NCBI GenBank assembly: GCA_027972325.1
Contig: JAPMOS010000025.1
Coordinates: 1 to 64,000, forward strand
Origin: Paratrimastix pyriformis
Lineage: Eukaryota; Preaxostyla; Paratrimastigidae
DNA: 64,000 nucleotides
Reading direction: 5' to 3'
Position 1 is the stretch's first letter, and each line of letters begins with the position of its first letter. The translations under genes and the position numbers were made by a program. Positions 1 to 11,192 of this stretch are shown piece by piece. The notes beneath the pieces were generated by a model. That model saw nothing but the letters and a program-made list of their open reading frames with translations, did no database searches and was not told the DNA's origin.

Positions 1-3000
1 CCATGGCCAAGGTCCTCCTCGGTGATCTTGTTGTCGTCCAGCGACTCGGAGAAGCGCATCCGGTTGGCGTGGATGTTGTTCAGGTACACCTGCACACGCA
101 CACGCCCCCCACCCACCACCAGCCCCGCAGCCCCGGATCGGCACGCTCCCATGTCAAAAAGGGGCAAGGCAGGGGCGGCAGGGCCACCCGACGGGACATG
201 CGGGCAGGGCAAAGGCAGGGGCGGGGCGGCGGGGCGGCGGGGCGGCGGGGCGGCGGGCGGCGGGCGGCGGGGCGGGACCTGGAGCTCCGGGAGGAGCTTG
301 GTCAGGAGCGGCGAAGGTGGGGCTGATGCAGTAGTCGATGAGGGACACCTGGAAGCGGGCCGCGGTGGAGGAGCCCCGGTCCATGTAGGGCGAGACGGGC
401 AGGCCCTTCTTGCGCTCCATGTCGCCCTGCTCGAAGAACTCCCGCGCGTTCAGCTCGGACCACCGCTTGGCAATGGGCCACGGCTTGGACGGGTTGGAGA
501 TGTCCTGCCCCCCGCCAGCCCATCCCGCCAGCCCATCCCCCATTTATACGCACAGCCCATGTCGAAGGATGAACGAGGGGCTCGGCGGGCCGGCAGGTTC
601 GGGGGCTGCACGAGCAGCAGGGCTGCAGCAGCAGGGCATGGGGGGAAGGGCGGGCGAGGGGGGCACGGGGCACGGACGGCCGCGTGGAGGAGGATGTCCA
701 GCAGGAGCTGCCGGTCGTCGGGGCTGTCCCGCGAGAAGGGGGCCGTCTCGGTGTGGGTCGTGAAGCGGGTCAGCGTCGTGAAGTGGGCCGACAGGTCTGC
801 CGCCCCGCCCACCCCGCCGCCCACCCGGCGCACGGGCCACCAACCATGAGGAAGAGGAGGCGCGGCAGCGGGGAGGCCCACGCGCCATCCAGATCCAGCT
901 GGGGACCAGCGGCGCACTCGGCGCCCACGTGCCACCCAGCAGCAGCAGCAGCCCCCCGGGCAACAAGGGCGCGAGGGGCGGTGTGACGGGAGGGGGCGCC
1001 CGGGGCGGACCGGTTGCCAGGATCATGGCGATGATGCTCTTCCGCATCTCCCGGTACTCGGCCGGCGTCAGGTTCTGCGCCCCGGGGGGACATTCGCATG
1101 ATCGGCCGGCCAGCGGGCGAGCGGGGGTGCGGCATGGCCGAGACGGCAGAGGCGAGGGCGGAGGCGGCTTGGGGGGGCGGAGGCGGCTTGGGGGGCGGAG
1201 GAGGCGGCTTGGGGGGGCGGACCTCGAGGATGTTGCAGCGGGGCTTCTGCAGGATGGTGAAGGTGTGCGAGGCGTGGTAGTTCTCCAGGGCGCTCATGTC
1301 GTTGTACACCAGCGCCAGCGGCGTCTGGGCGTTGACCTGCGCGCCGGAAGTGGGGGGCGGGAGGACGGGGGGGATGGAGTTGTGAGCAGGAGAAGGGGCG
1401 CTGGGTGGATGGGTGGACGGATGGGTGTGGGATGATGACGGTGGTCCGATGGTGGTGATGCCGATGGGAGGTGGGGCGTGGGTGACCTGGAAGAGGTTGT
1501 TGGTGCCGGGATGGTCAAGGTCGTGGCAGAGGCCGGCCACGAGGAGGGCGAAGACGTCGAGCTTGGTCAGGTAGTGCATGACCTCGGTCTTGGTCAGCAC
1601 CAGGTACAGGGTCTGGGTCACGTCGAAGGCGTGCAGGAAGCTGTGGTAGGGGTTCTTCCGGTAGGCCCGCCGGCAGTGGGTCAGGAAGTTGCGCAGGGTC
1701 TCCACCGGGATGTTGAACCTGCGCCCCCGCCGCCCCGACAGTGCCGCCGCCCGCCCACCCACGAGCCGCAACCCTCAGTCAACCAGCGCGGCGGGGGGGC
1801 CGGTCCGGACAGAAGAACACGGAGCAGCCAGCAGCAGCGGCGGCAAGAACAACAACGAAGACCGTGGGCGTGGGGCGGGACGGGGCTGGGCGGGACGGTG
1901 AGCGGGCCTGTGGAGGAGGTCGAACTCGATGAACATCGACTCGAGCAGCGAGAGCATGTTGTCCTCGGTGAACCCGAAGACGTTGAAGTCCCAGCCCTTC
2001 AGCACGCCCGCGTCGGCCACCGGGGCGAAGGTGGGCTGCTCATCGCCCGCCCCGGCCCCGTCGGCCCCGGCCGTGGGGGGCGCCTTGTCGCCCTGCTGCT
2101 GCTGCTGGTGGGGCCCGAACTGGTCGCTGACCCACTGGCGGGTGGTGCTGTCCAGCTTGAAGTCTGCCCAGCCCAGGCCGCCCCACACACGCACACGTGA
2201 GCGCCGAATGCCCCATCCCAACCCTCCCCTGCCCACCCCAAATGATGGGGGGCCGGGCGGGCAGACCGGTGAAGAGGCGCGAGAAGACGGGGCGGTAGAG
2301 GTCCGAGGTGGAGAGCGAGCTGAGGATGCTCAGCAGCGACTTCTGCAGGGTCTCCCGGTCCACCTCGTCCCCTGGGCGGCAGACGCGGGCGCATCAACCG
2401 AACCGCCGCCACCCGCACACGCCGCCGCCACCCCAAGCGAAGGTGATGACGGGCCGAGCGGAGGGCGATGGAGGGCGATGGAGGGCGATGGAGGGCGATG
2501 GAGGGCGATGGAGAGCGATGGAGGGCGATGGAGGGCGATGGAGGGCGATGAGGGCGATGAGGGCCGCCTGCAGGACGGACCCCTGACCAGCTCGGAGACG
2601 CAGCGGGTGATGGCCTGGATGGGGGTCTCGACGGCCTTGGTCAGCTTCCGCTGCAGCTCGGCGATCTCGGCCTGGTCCACAAGCGAGCTCATCACGGGCG
2701 CCGCTGCCGCCCAGCCCCCGATCCACCACCGCAACCCCCGGGAGATGTCGCCCCGAGGTCAGGAGAGGCGCGCGGGGGGAAGAGGAGAGGCGACCGGGGG
2801 CGTGGGTATGGGTGCGGGTGGCGGACCCTTGGGGGCCTTGTCGCCCGAGAGCTGCACGACCCGCCAGGTGAGGGAGGTCACCTTGCGCTTGGTGGCCGAG
2901 AGCTCTTCCTCCTTGGCGTCGAGCTGCTGCTGGAGGCTGGTCGCCTGGGAGGTGGCCGCCTCGAGCTGCTTCTGCATGGCCTGCACCCGCTTGCGCAGGG

Positions 3001-3628
3001 TCTCCGCCGTGCGCAGGTCGTCCGCGTTCTGCTCGGCCCGCAGCCGCCGCTCGGCCTGCAGCCCCGAGACGGCCCGCCGGAGCCACTCCCGCTCCAGGAT
3101 CAGCCGCGTCCTGGTCAGCAGCATCTGGCAGGCCGATGGGCGAGCGGGCAGTGAGCATCATGGGAAGAGGAGCAGCCGCCCCACGCCCCACGCCGCGCAT
3201 CGGACGCGGCTCACCAGACCTCCGAAACGAGTGGTGCGTGCAATACATCGGAGGCCCCACACTTGAAGCAGCGCGTGGTGATGTCGGCGCTGTCGTTCAC
3301 AGTGACCACTAGAACCGCGCGCACGGTCAGCGCGCGGGGAGGTCACCACCCCACACAGACCGGCAAGTGGCACATCCTGATCCCGTCGCCTGACCTCTTT
3401 GATAAAATCGGTAGCGGGCATCTCGGCAACGACAAGGGAGACAAAAATCAGCCCGAAGGGCGTGGAATCCATGTGTTGGAATGCTTGAGAGGGAGTAGGA
3501 GCGGTCGTGACTGGAAGAGAGTGAACCGAATGAATGCAAAATTCGAAAAGACCTTGGTAAGTTCCGCGGAGGATTTCGTCGACAACGAGGCATGTAAGCT
3601 TCTCATTTCCAACGATCAGAATGGGCAT
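1..3628 (-). CDS. RegA-like cyclic-nucleotide phosphodiesterase: receiver-like domain, coiled coil, PDEase I domain (3' end beyond window)
   Basis: Exons: 3628-3553, 3510-3361, 3308-3220, 3124-2827, 2703-2581, 2371-2267, 2163-1908, 1718-1487, 1336-1223, 1074-1011, 796-678, 504-279, 89-<1. Residues 1-105 fold like a response-regulator receiver (MPILIVGNEKL, then APLVSE), followed by a coiled coil and a class I PDE domain that hydrolyses cAMP or cGMP. Visible PDE motifs are YHSFLHAFDV, HDLDHPG, the YND loop and HAADISNPSKPW. The last of these is split exactly by the 505-677 intron, which fixes its GTCCGT donor. The receiver lacks the acidic pair and has Ser where the phosphorylated Asp belongs. 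The 1719-1907 intron starts GC (GCCCGC). Exon 504-279 holds one extra base: its start reads in one frame and its end (LLTKLLPELQ) in the next. The start is the first Met before the receiver strand. Domain order matches Dictyostelium RegA (family knowledge). Confidence 0.88.
2456..2560. repeat. 10-bp tandem repeat in a PDE intron
   Basis: About ten copies of GGAGGGCGAT, with small variants, fill the middle of the intron at 2372-2580. No coding role. Confidence 0.85.
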
Positions 3629-3869
3629 TTTGGCGGCTTCTTCCTCATAAGAAGCACTGACCACTGCCTCGATCCCAAGCAAATCTGGGGATTGCGGGGA
3701 CGACGCAGAAGCCCTTACCTGGTCTTCGCGGGGGCTCTCCAGAGAATGTCACTGGTTCAGGCTTGGCCGAGAGTTAGCTGATTGGACCCCGGGATTTGAC
3801 AGCTGTCCTCGTTTCGTTCGTGCTTGGGACATTGCTTTTCTCTCGTTCCGGCACAGCTGCGCCCTTTCC
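3629..3869. promoter_or_regulatory. Divergent promoter between PDE and RhoGEF-kelch genes
   Basis: 241 bp separate the two proposed start codons, which face away from each other. The stretch is less GC-rich than the gene bodies. No clear TATA box; both 5' UTRs must lie here, and a 5' UTR intron of the PDE gene near 3690 cannot be excluded. Confidence 0.5.
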
Positions 3870-5499
3870 ATGGCATTAAGCCTTCCACCGACAGCACAGC
3901 TTCAATGCCTAGCGCGCTCGTTTTTATTACGCAACCGACTCCCGAAGGAGGAGGTATCCCGCCGAAAAAACAAGTTTTTTGCGATTCATGAGATCGTCTA
4001 TAACGAGAAATTCTACGTGAGAAAGCTCCGGCTGATTCTCGATTTTATTATCAACCCACTTCGCACTCTGCGCGAGGTAGATGAGGCTTCATGTCTGTGC
4101 CGCCTCGTACTCTTCGGCCCGCATTGACGCAAATGCACACAGGGGGAAATTGTTTCAAAACCATTGAACCAATTTACATGCTTCATCAAATGCTTTGTTC
4201 CGAGTTCGATGCGGCGTTCTCCCAGATGAAACCCATCGCCGGTGTTTTTCTGAATATGGTCCGGATTCGCGCCAAATTGCGCCCTCACGTTCGATGGCCT
4301 ACCCCGCCGTTTTCTGAATAGGGCCCTCAATTCAAGACCTACAGCAACTACACCGAGTCCTATGCGGCCGTGGAGGCGCTCTGTGCGGAGCTGCAGAAGT
4401 CCAGCTACATCCCCGAGAAGTGGCTCCGGGGGCAGCTCGACCTGGCCCGCAACTCGCTGCTGCAGGGGGACCTGCAGTCGTTCATCATGGCCCCCATCCA
4501 GCGCATCATGCGCTACCCGCTGCTGCTGGAGGCCCTCCAGAAGCGCTGCAGCCCCGTCCTGGACGCCGACGCGACCCTGGTCAACCGGGCCCTGGCCCAG
4601 ATGCAGCAGATGGCCGTCCGAGCCGACGCCCGAAAGGCCGACGCCGTGGCGCAGACCCGTTGGACCCAGCTGCTGAGCCAGTTCCCCGAGAAGGTCCGCC
4701 CAGGCAGCCCCCGCCCACCACCGGGCCTTCCATCACTCGGGCCTCCCTTGGACCTCCACGTTCAGTCGCTCCACCGCAAAACCCTGTTTTTCTCTTTCTC
4801 CGCCATCCTTCCACCCCGTCGCCCATCGTCACCCCATCGTCACCCCATCGTCACCCCATCGTCACCCCATCGGCACCCCATCGTCACCCCATCGTCACCA
4901 TCGTCACCCCATCATCACCCCATCATCACCCCATCATCACCCCATCATCACCCCGCCACGCACGCACCCCAGGAGCGTCTTCGGCTGGACGCGCCTCACC
5001 GCCGGTTCATCCGCGACCAGCGGCTGACCCTGCGGCTGACGGTCAAGGCTGCCGAGAGCGCCCAGGCGGCCCCCGGAGCGCCCATTGACGCGGTGATGGT
5101 GCTCTGCCAGGACATCCTCATCCTGGCCCAGGCCCGCCGGAGCCAGCTGCCCCTGCTGCCCGACGGGGTCATCGAGTTCTCCAACGAGACCCAGGTCCGC
5201 CCCGCTGCCTCACCCGCCAGGCCAGGTGGTCCAAGGCGCCGACCCTCGATGCAGCGCCCACCTGCCATCCCCACTGACGACGCCTGCTTGGATGCCCCCC
5301 GTGTGTCTGCAGGTGGTGGCCAGCGGGCTGCCGGACTCGGCGGACTTTGTGCTGGCCGTGACGGGGCGCCCGGTGCCCTTCGCTGTGGTGACCTGCCCCT
5401 CGCCCGAGGTGCGCGACGAGTGGGTGAACCTCATCTCGGCCACATCCACCGAGCAGCAGGCACGTGAGCGCCTCTTCCAGGGTCCGGCTGCGGCCGAGC

Positions 5500-5539
<40 letters not shown>

Positions 5540-6640
5540 CTCATCCGCCACGCACGCCCGCGACCGCTGGTGCAGGCAAGCTGGTCTGGGAGTCGCCCCA
5601 GGCCGTCCGGAACCCCGACGTGGCCGGCCCTCGGGCGTGGCACAGCGCGACGGTCCTGGAGAACCGCATGTGGGTCTACGGCGGCCGCAACCAGGCGTCC
5701 GCGCCCCTCCCAACAAGACATCCTCTCCGCCCCTCCCAACAAGACATCCTCTCCGCCATCTCCGCCCCCCCGCCCCCCCGCCGGTGCTCTGTGTCTCTGA
5801 GGCTCCCGCTCAGGTCTTGTGATTGGGCTTGGGGGCAGCGAGGTCATGAACACGTTGGCCGTGATGGACGCCACGACCCAGTCCTGGGCCAAGGTCCAGC
5901 CGCCCCACGGCCACGAGGCCCCCCCGGCCCTCATGATGCACGCGTCCGCCTTGGTCTGCCTTGCCCGCCGCCTCGCCTGCCTCTCTCTGCTCCTGGCCGC
6001 CCCGCCGCTCTCACGCTCAGCCACCCCTTTTTGGCCATCCGTGGGCGCAGGCGGGCACGACGTGGTACTTCTTCGGGGGGACGGACGACCTGGCGGGCCA
6101 GGGATGCCTGGGGGACCTCTGGGCCATGCAGCTGCCCTCGGGCCGCATCGCCCGGGTGACGCCCAGCCCCCAGTCGCCCCGCCCGCCGGCCCGGGTGCAG
6201 GCCAGCCTGGTCTACTACCCCACCCGCCACCAGCTGGTCCTCTACGGCGGTCGGGGCGACGAGGGCCTCCTCGGTCCGCCGCCCCCCCCCCGGCTCTCAC
6301 ACCGCCCTGACCGCACGCCCTGACCGCACGCCGCTCTGCCTTCTGTTTGTATCCATCCCGGCGCCGGGTGGGGCTGCGGGCGGGTGGCGGGGTTGTTTGT
6401 GCGCGCGCAGGGGACGCCTGGGCGTACGACATTGCGAGCGCCACCTGGATGGACATGAGCCCCGACGGGCCCCACCAGCCCCTGCCCCGCTGCATGCACA
6501 CGGCGACCCTGCTGGGGCGCCACATGGTGGTCATGGGGGGCTTCCTGGGGCCTGCCGCCCCGGGGATGCAGTGCTTCTCGGCCTCGCTGGACGCGTGCCA
6601 CTTCTGGATGCTCGACCTCGAGCAGGGCGACGTCCGTCCG

Positions 6641-6685
<45 letters not shown>

Positions 6686-9600
6686 CCGGCCGGTGGCTGG
6701 TGTGCCCCCGGCACGATATGCCCGGGCTCGGTGCCTGGACAAGATGCAGCCCGCCCTGCGGCTTCCCTCATCCGCCTGCCCTCACACGACTGGGTGTGGA
6801 CGGGATGCGGTTGGCTGGCTGGCTGGCTGGGCGGGTGGGGCGGCAGTGGGTATCGACGGTCTCGGGGCTGACCCCCAACCAGCCGGCCGTGCCCGCCTCG
6901 CCCACGTCGGCCTTCGGGCGTCTGCGGGCCACCGCCCAGCGGCTCCCCATGACCGACCCGGCCCTGGTGGCCCTCAAGCTGAGCCCCGGGGTCCACCAGC
7001 TCTTCGGCCACTCGGCCAGCAACGTGTGCGGGCACCTGTTCCTCTTCGGGGGCGGCGAGGGCCCCGAGAAGAAGCCCGCCGCCTCTGCCTCGCCCACCGT
7101 GGCCACCGGGCCGGCGGTGACCAACACCCTGCGCATCCTGGACTCGTCCAACTTCCAGTACCACGACGCCGGCACGGTCATCCTGAAGGCCCCCGTGCCC
7201 ACCCAGGGCCACACGGCCGTCCTGGTGGGCTCGCGGCTCTTCGTCTACGGCGGCGTCGACTACCTCAACTTGGTCCGCACCTGCCCCCCCCCCCCCCACC
7301 CGCCTGCAGCCCCCCACCCCGTCTGACCTGGCTGGCCGCTTGGCGATCCCATGGCCCACGCCCCTCCGGTCGGTGCAGTGCGTGTCGACGTGCACCCCGC
7401 TGGACTGCATCGCCCTGGTGGCGCCCATGCTGGGCCGGCTCAGCTCGGACGTGCGGCCCTCGCTGCGCACCCTGGCCCCCTCGACCGTCTCCTCGATCGC
7501 CCTCGGCAACGCGCCCCCGGCCGCGGCCATGGTCGCCCCCAGGGCCGGCGGCGCCTCCGAGGCGGCCGCGGGGAGCGGGGCGGCCAAGGGGGAGGAGCTG
7601 CCCTACATCCTGCAGCTGGCCGAGTACCGGCTGCTGGCACTCCAGCAGGGGCCCGGCGACGAGGAGCTCGAGGGTCCGCCGTCGCATCCGGCCTCAGGTG
7701 CCTGGGAAGAGGCGGAGGGGCGGGGCGGGGCGGGGCGCGGGGCGGGGGCGGGGCGCGGGGCGGGGCGGGGAGGGGAGGGGGAGGGGGGAAATGGGAGGGA
7801 GGGGAGGGTGCCTGCCGAGCCCTTCCCCTTGTGACCATCATCTTCATCATCACCATCATCACCGCCGCCGCCGCCACCACCACCACCACCACCACCACCA
7901 CCACCACCACCACCACCACCACCACCACCACCACCACCACCACCACCACCACCACCACCACCACCACCACCACCACCACCACCACCACCACCACCACCAC
8001 CACCACCACCACCACCACCACCACCACCACCACCACCACCACCACCACCACCACCACCACCACCATCATCATCATCATCCCCTTCTTCCTCCTCAACATC
8101 GTCAACGTCGTGCGCAGAGGGCGACGAGGAGGCTGCGCCCGTCTCGGGTCCGCGGGACGGCTCGGTCCCCCCGGCATCGGCCGCCTCAGGGGCAGCAGCT
8201 GCCTCGGCCGGGGGTGCCACGGGGGCCCCCGGGAACCGCGCCTCGGGCGGGTCGCACCGGTCGAGTGGCGGCCTGGCCGAGACTGAGCAGGACCTGATCG
8301 ACCACCAGCGCCGCATGCGCCAGTGGCGCCGCATGCTGACCGCCCGGCTGACGGGCTTCCGCCACCAGGTGGCCCCTGCTCCGCCAGAACCGGTCCTCCA
8401 TGAACCCGCTCCTGGGCTGCCCGCCCGTGCCCCCACCTCCGTCGGTGGAGGGCCTCGACTCGCCCCCGGCCCCGACCCCGGCCCCGCCCCCCTCAGCCAC
8501 CGGCACCGGCAGCACGGGCACCCTGCCCAAGCAGCCCCCGCCGCCCCCGCCCCGTCTGCCCATGAGGCCCCGCCACCCCGCCACCCCACCCCGCCCCCGC
8601 CTCCGCCCACCCGGGTGGTGCCGACGCCCTCGCCGCCCCCCCGCTCCACTCAGGACGGGCCGGCCTCCCCCGCCCTCGAACCGCGCCGCTCCCAGTCGGC
8701 CGCCCCGCCCCCGCCGCCCCGGCTGAGCGGTCGGTTCACCGAACAGGCGGCTGCCCTCTTCCGGGGCGTCCAGGGCCTGGCCATCCAGCCCCATGTCCCG
8801 GCCGGCCCGGCAGCCCCGGGGGCGCCCAGAGCACTGCCCTCCTGCCGCCCTCCGCCACCCCGCCCCTTCGGGTCCCTCGTCGGGCCCCTCCTCCTCGATC
8901 TCCACCGCCGCGGCCAAGACCCTGACCCGGCCCCTCCCTGCCCTGCCGCCCCGCCCCACGCCCCGGGCCCAGCAGCAGCTGCAGCCCCCGGCCGAGGGCA
9001 CCCCGCCGCCGGTCGTCACCCAGGAGGCCCCGGCCGTCATGCATCACCACACGCACCCGGCCACCCTACCCCTCTCCCTCTCGACCCTCCCCCGACCCGG
9101 CCTCCCGGCCGAGGGGCCCCCCGACCCGCCCATGGGAGGGCCGGGCCACCACCTGTCTGCGGCGGCCACCATGACCCTGCCCCGCCACCGGCACGAGGGC
9201 CCCCCGCTGCCGCGGTCCTTCCAGACCCAGCTCCTGGCCCAGCTGACCCGGCCCGCCTCGCCCGGGGGCGCCCCGCAGCCCCCGCCCCGTGGGGTCCCCC
9301 TGGCCCTCCCGGGGACACCGCCCTCGCCCATGTCGACCCTCTCGACGGCCACCACCGCCACCACCGCCACCAGCAGCACCGAGGGCTCCTCGTACACGAC
9401 CTGCTCCTCCTCCGACACAGCCTCCTCCGAGTCGCCCCCCGTGCCGCCCCGCGCCCGCTTCGCGGCTCCACCGCCCCCGGCCCGCGACCCGGCCACGGCC
9501 TTCGGGGTCACCCTGCGCCGCTCCCAGGCGGCCGAGCTGCGGGCCCGCTTCGAACAGCAGCAGCAGCAGCAGCAGCAGCTCCAGCCCGGGGCCCCCCAAG

Positions 9601-9776
9601 CGCCCCGGCCTGGCCCCCCCTCCAGCCCCCCCACGCAGCGGCAGCGGCGGCGTCGGGGCTGCCGAGAGGTGAGGCCCCTCCCTCCCTACCCCCTCCCCCC
9701 TGCCATTCCGGCCATCTCCATTCCGGCCATCCCATCCCAGGTTTGGGTTGGTTTGATTTGTTCGGCCATTGTCTGA
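3870..9776 (+). CDS. RhoGEF (DH-PH) protein with C-terminal kelch repeats
   Basis: Exons: 3870-4092, 4143-4258, 4322-4693, 4973-5194, 5313-5463, 5576-5696, 5814-5943, 6051-6273, 6411-6631, 6847-7272, 7379-7673, then 8118 onward. An IQ-like segment (LQCLARSFLLRNR) leads into a Dbl-homology domain (FAIHEIVYNEKFYVRKL to APIQRIMRYPLLLEAL) and a PH domain, so it should activate a Rho/Rac GTPase. Kelch blades follow from about 5580 (MWVYGGRN, VIGLGG, WYFFGGTDD, MVVMGGF, LFLFGGGEG, LFVYGGVD). The C-terminal ~500 residues are Pro-rich with a Gln run; two overlapping frames are open there, so the tail and stop are uncertain. The exon at 5814-5943 reads as kelch only in a frame that its best donor and acceptor do not preserve. 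One donor, after 5463, is an ordinary GTGAGC. Confidence 0.8.
4820..4965. repeat. 11-bp CATCGTCACCC repeat in RhoGEF-kelch intron
   Basis: Tandem CATCGTCACCC units, shifting to CATCATCACCC, occupy most of the intron at 4694-4972. Confidence 0.8.
7873..8066. repeat. (CCA)n trinucleotide run of about 190 bp
   Basis: Nearly pure CCA repeats fill the end of the intron at 7674-8117. Read in any frame they give His, Thr or Pro runs (Gly, Val or Trp on the other strand). The exon resumes after CAG at 8118, so the run is intronic. Confidence 0.85.
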
Positions 9777-10069
9777 GTCGCTCCCCTCGGAGCGATCGAT
9801 GGCCTTCGTGCCGATCATCAGTGCCCATCCCTCCGTGCCCCGTGCATTCTTGTTGTAATTTTGTCACTCCCCTCCCCCGCCGCGAATATCCTTGCTCCCG
9901 GAACAATCGAGACGTTGCGCCATTCTTTTCCACCCCGCCGTCCCGCGGGCCGCGCCAGGGATGAGCCGCAGTCGTGGAAACAGGGAAGGAGAAACCCATG
10001 GGGGGGGGGGGGGGGGGGGGGGGTACGGGAGAGATCCTGATAATAAATGGAGTTGCGGCTCGTCACGGG
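9777..10069. other. Convergent intergenic region with a 24-nt G run
   Basis: This stretch lies between the end of the RhoGEF-kelch gene and the DnaJ stop codon. It holds both 3' UTRs and a pure G run at 10000-10023, which is C in the sense of the DnaJ gene. No gene seen. Confidence 0.6.
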
Positions 10070-10878
10070 TCATGGGCTGGGGGCGCGGGGCCTGGAAGCC
10101 TGATGGCCAAGGGCGATGGACCGCCGCAGGTGGGGACCCAGCGCCACCAGGCAGCCCATGGTCAGCAGGGAGAGCCCTATCTCGGGCCAGGCGAAGGGGG
10201 TAAAAACCTCCGGAGGCGTCAGCCCGAAGACGCAGGCAACGTATGTCCCGATGCGCGTAGTCAGTGGCTGGTAGGGTTGCCCCCCCCAGGGGAACACAAC
10301 CCGAAGAAGGAGGAGAACCTCACAGGAACCGGGTACGAAGTGCGTCCATGAGGGCAGGCCAGCGAATGATGGGCCTGGGGGTATCACACCCTCAACGAGG
10401 CGCCGGATGAGCGTCGATAACGTCTTGAAAAGGGCGCCCAGGGAAAGAGAAAGAGGCGGCGGAGGCGGAGGACGGGGCCGGAAGAAAGCCTGCCGCTGAA
10501 ATGTGTAGAAATTGAAATCGAAATCTGGTGGCGGGTACCCCCGATTGAACCCTGGATCCCGAGAGATATCATCAATGCCCAGATCGTAACGTCGGCGGTT
10601 TTCATCGTCTGTGAGTGTTTCATAAGCTTCGGTGATTGCCATGAAACGGGTTTCGGCCTCGTCTTTGTTTCCAAGGTTTTTATCTGGGTGCCTAAGGCAG
10701 ACCGTCCAGGAGGAGGGATAAGATAGACTACAAACAATTGCTTCGCGAGCACTCGATAGGCATGCTTGATCTCATCCTTTGATGCCTGCCGAGTGACGCC
10801 CAATGCGGCGTAATAATCAGTCCGTGCTTGGGCCACGATGAAAAGGGCAAAGAGGGCCCACAAAGCCGCCGGCGTCAT
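10070..10878 (-). CDS. ER-type membrane J-domain protein (DnaJ/Hsp40)
   Basis: Exons 10878-10736 and 10691-10070 give about 254 residues. An N-terminal hydrophobic stretch ([16 protein letters not shown]) looks like a signal peptide or anchor. The J-domain follows at once ([20 protein letters not shown]), and the intron sits inside it, just before the HPD motif (HPDKN). HPD is the loop that stimulates Hsp70 ATPase. The C-terminal half has a hydrophobic segment around [13 protein letters not shown] and is otherwise unplaced. The layout suggests an ER-membrane co-chaperone for BiP (inference). The donor is GTTTGT, one of the T-at-+3 minority. I chose the Met before the hydrophobic stretch; an upstream in-frame start would add 13 residues and bury the signal. 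Confidence 0.85.
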
Positions 10879-11192
10879 GTCTTCAGAACCCCAGAGGAAT
10901 TTCGTTTTTCCGCTCATCCGTCGGAGTCGGCTTCTCTGCTAGTCCTTCTCCGGTGCCGAGGATTCACAACACCACTCCAGCGCGGCGAAATATCGAAGCG
11001 GTTCCCCTTCCAAATCGATAATGGAAAAGCCCTCCGTCTGGTTTGCGTTTTGAGGTTAACGTTGTTGGGCTGCGTCGGAGATTGGTCCCATGGGTTTTCA
11101 ATGCAGCCGGAAATTGATGCCCGCCGCCACGTTGGACTCCTGCCACACCCCGGCACTAGCGGTCTCTTGACTACTTTCGGTTTCTGATTGTG
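10879..11192. promoter_or_regulatory. Divergent promoter between DnaJ and aminotransferase genes
   Basis: 314 bp between two start codons facing outward. AT-richer than the flanking gene bodies. No element recognised with confidence. Confidence 0.45.

Noticed and set aside
7440-8177. Long His, Gly, Val or Thr homopolymer proteins.
   Set aside because: Translations of the intronic (CCA)n run; the RhoGEF-kelch gene continues on both sides.
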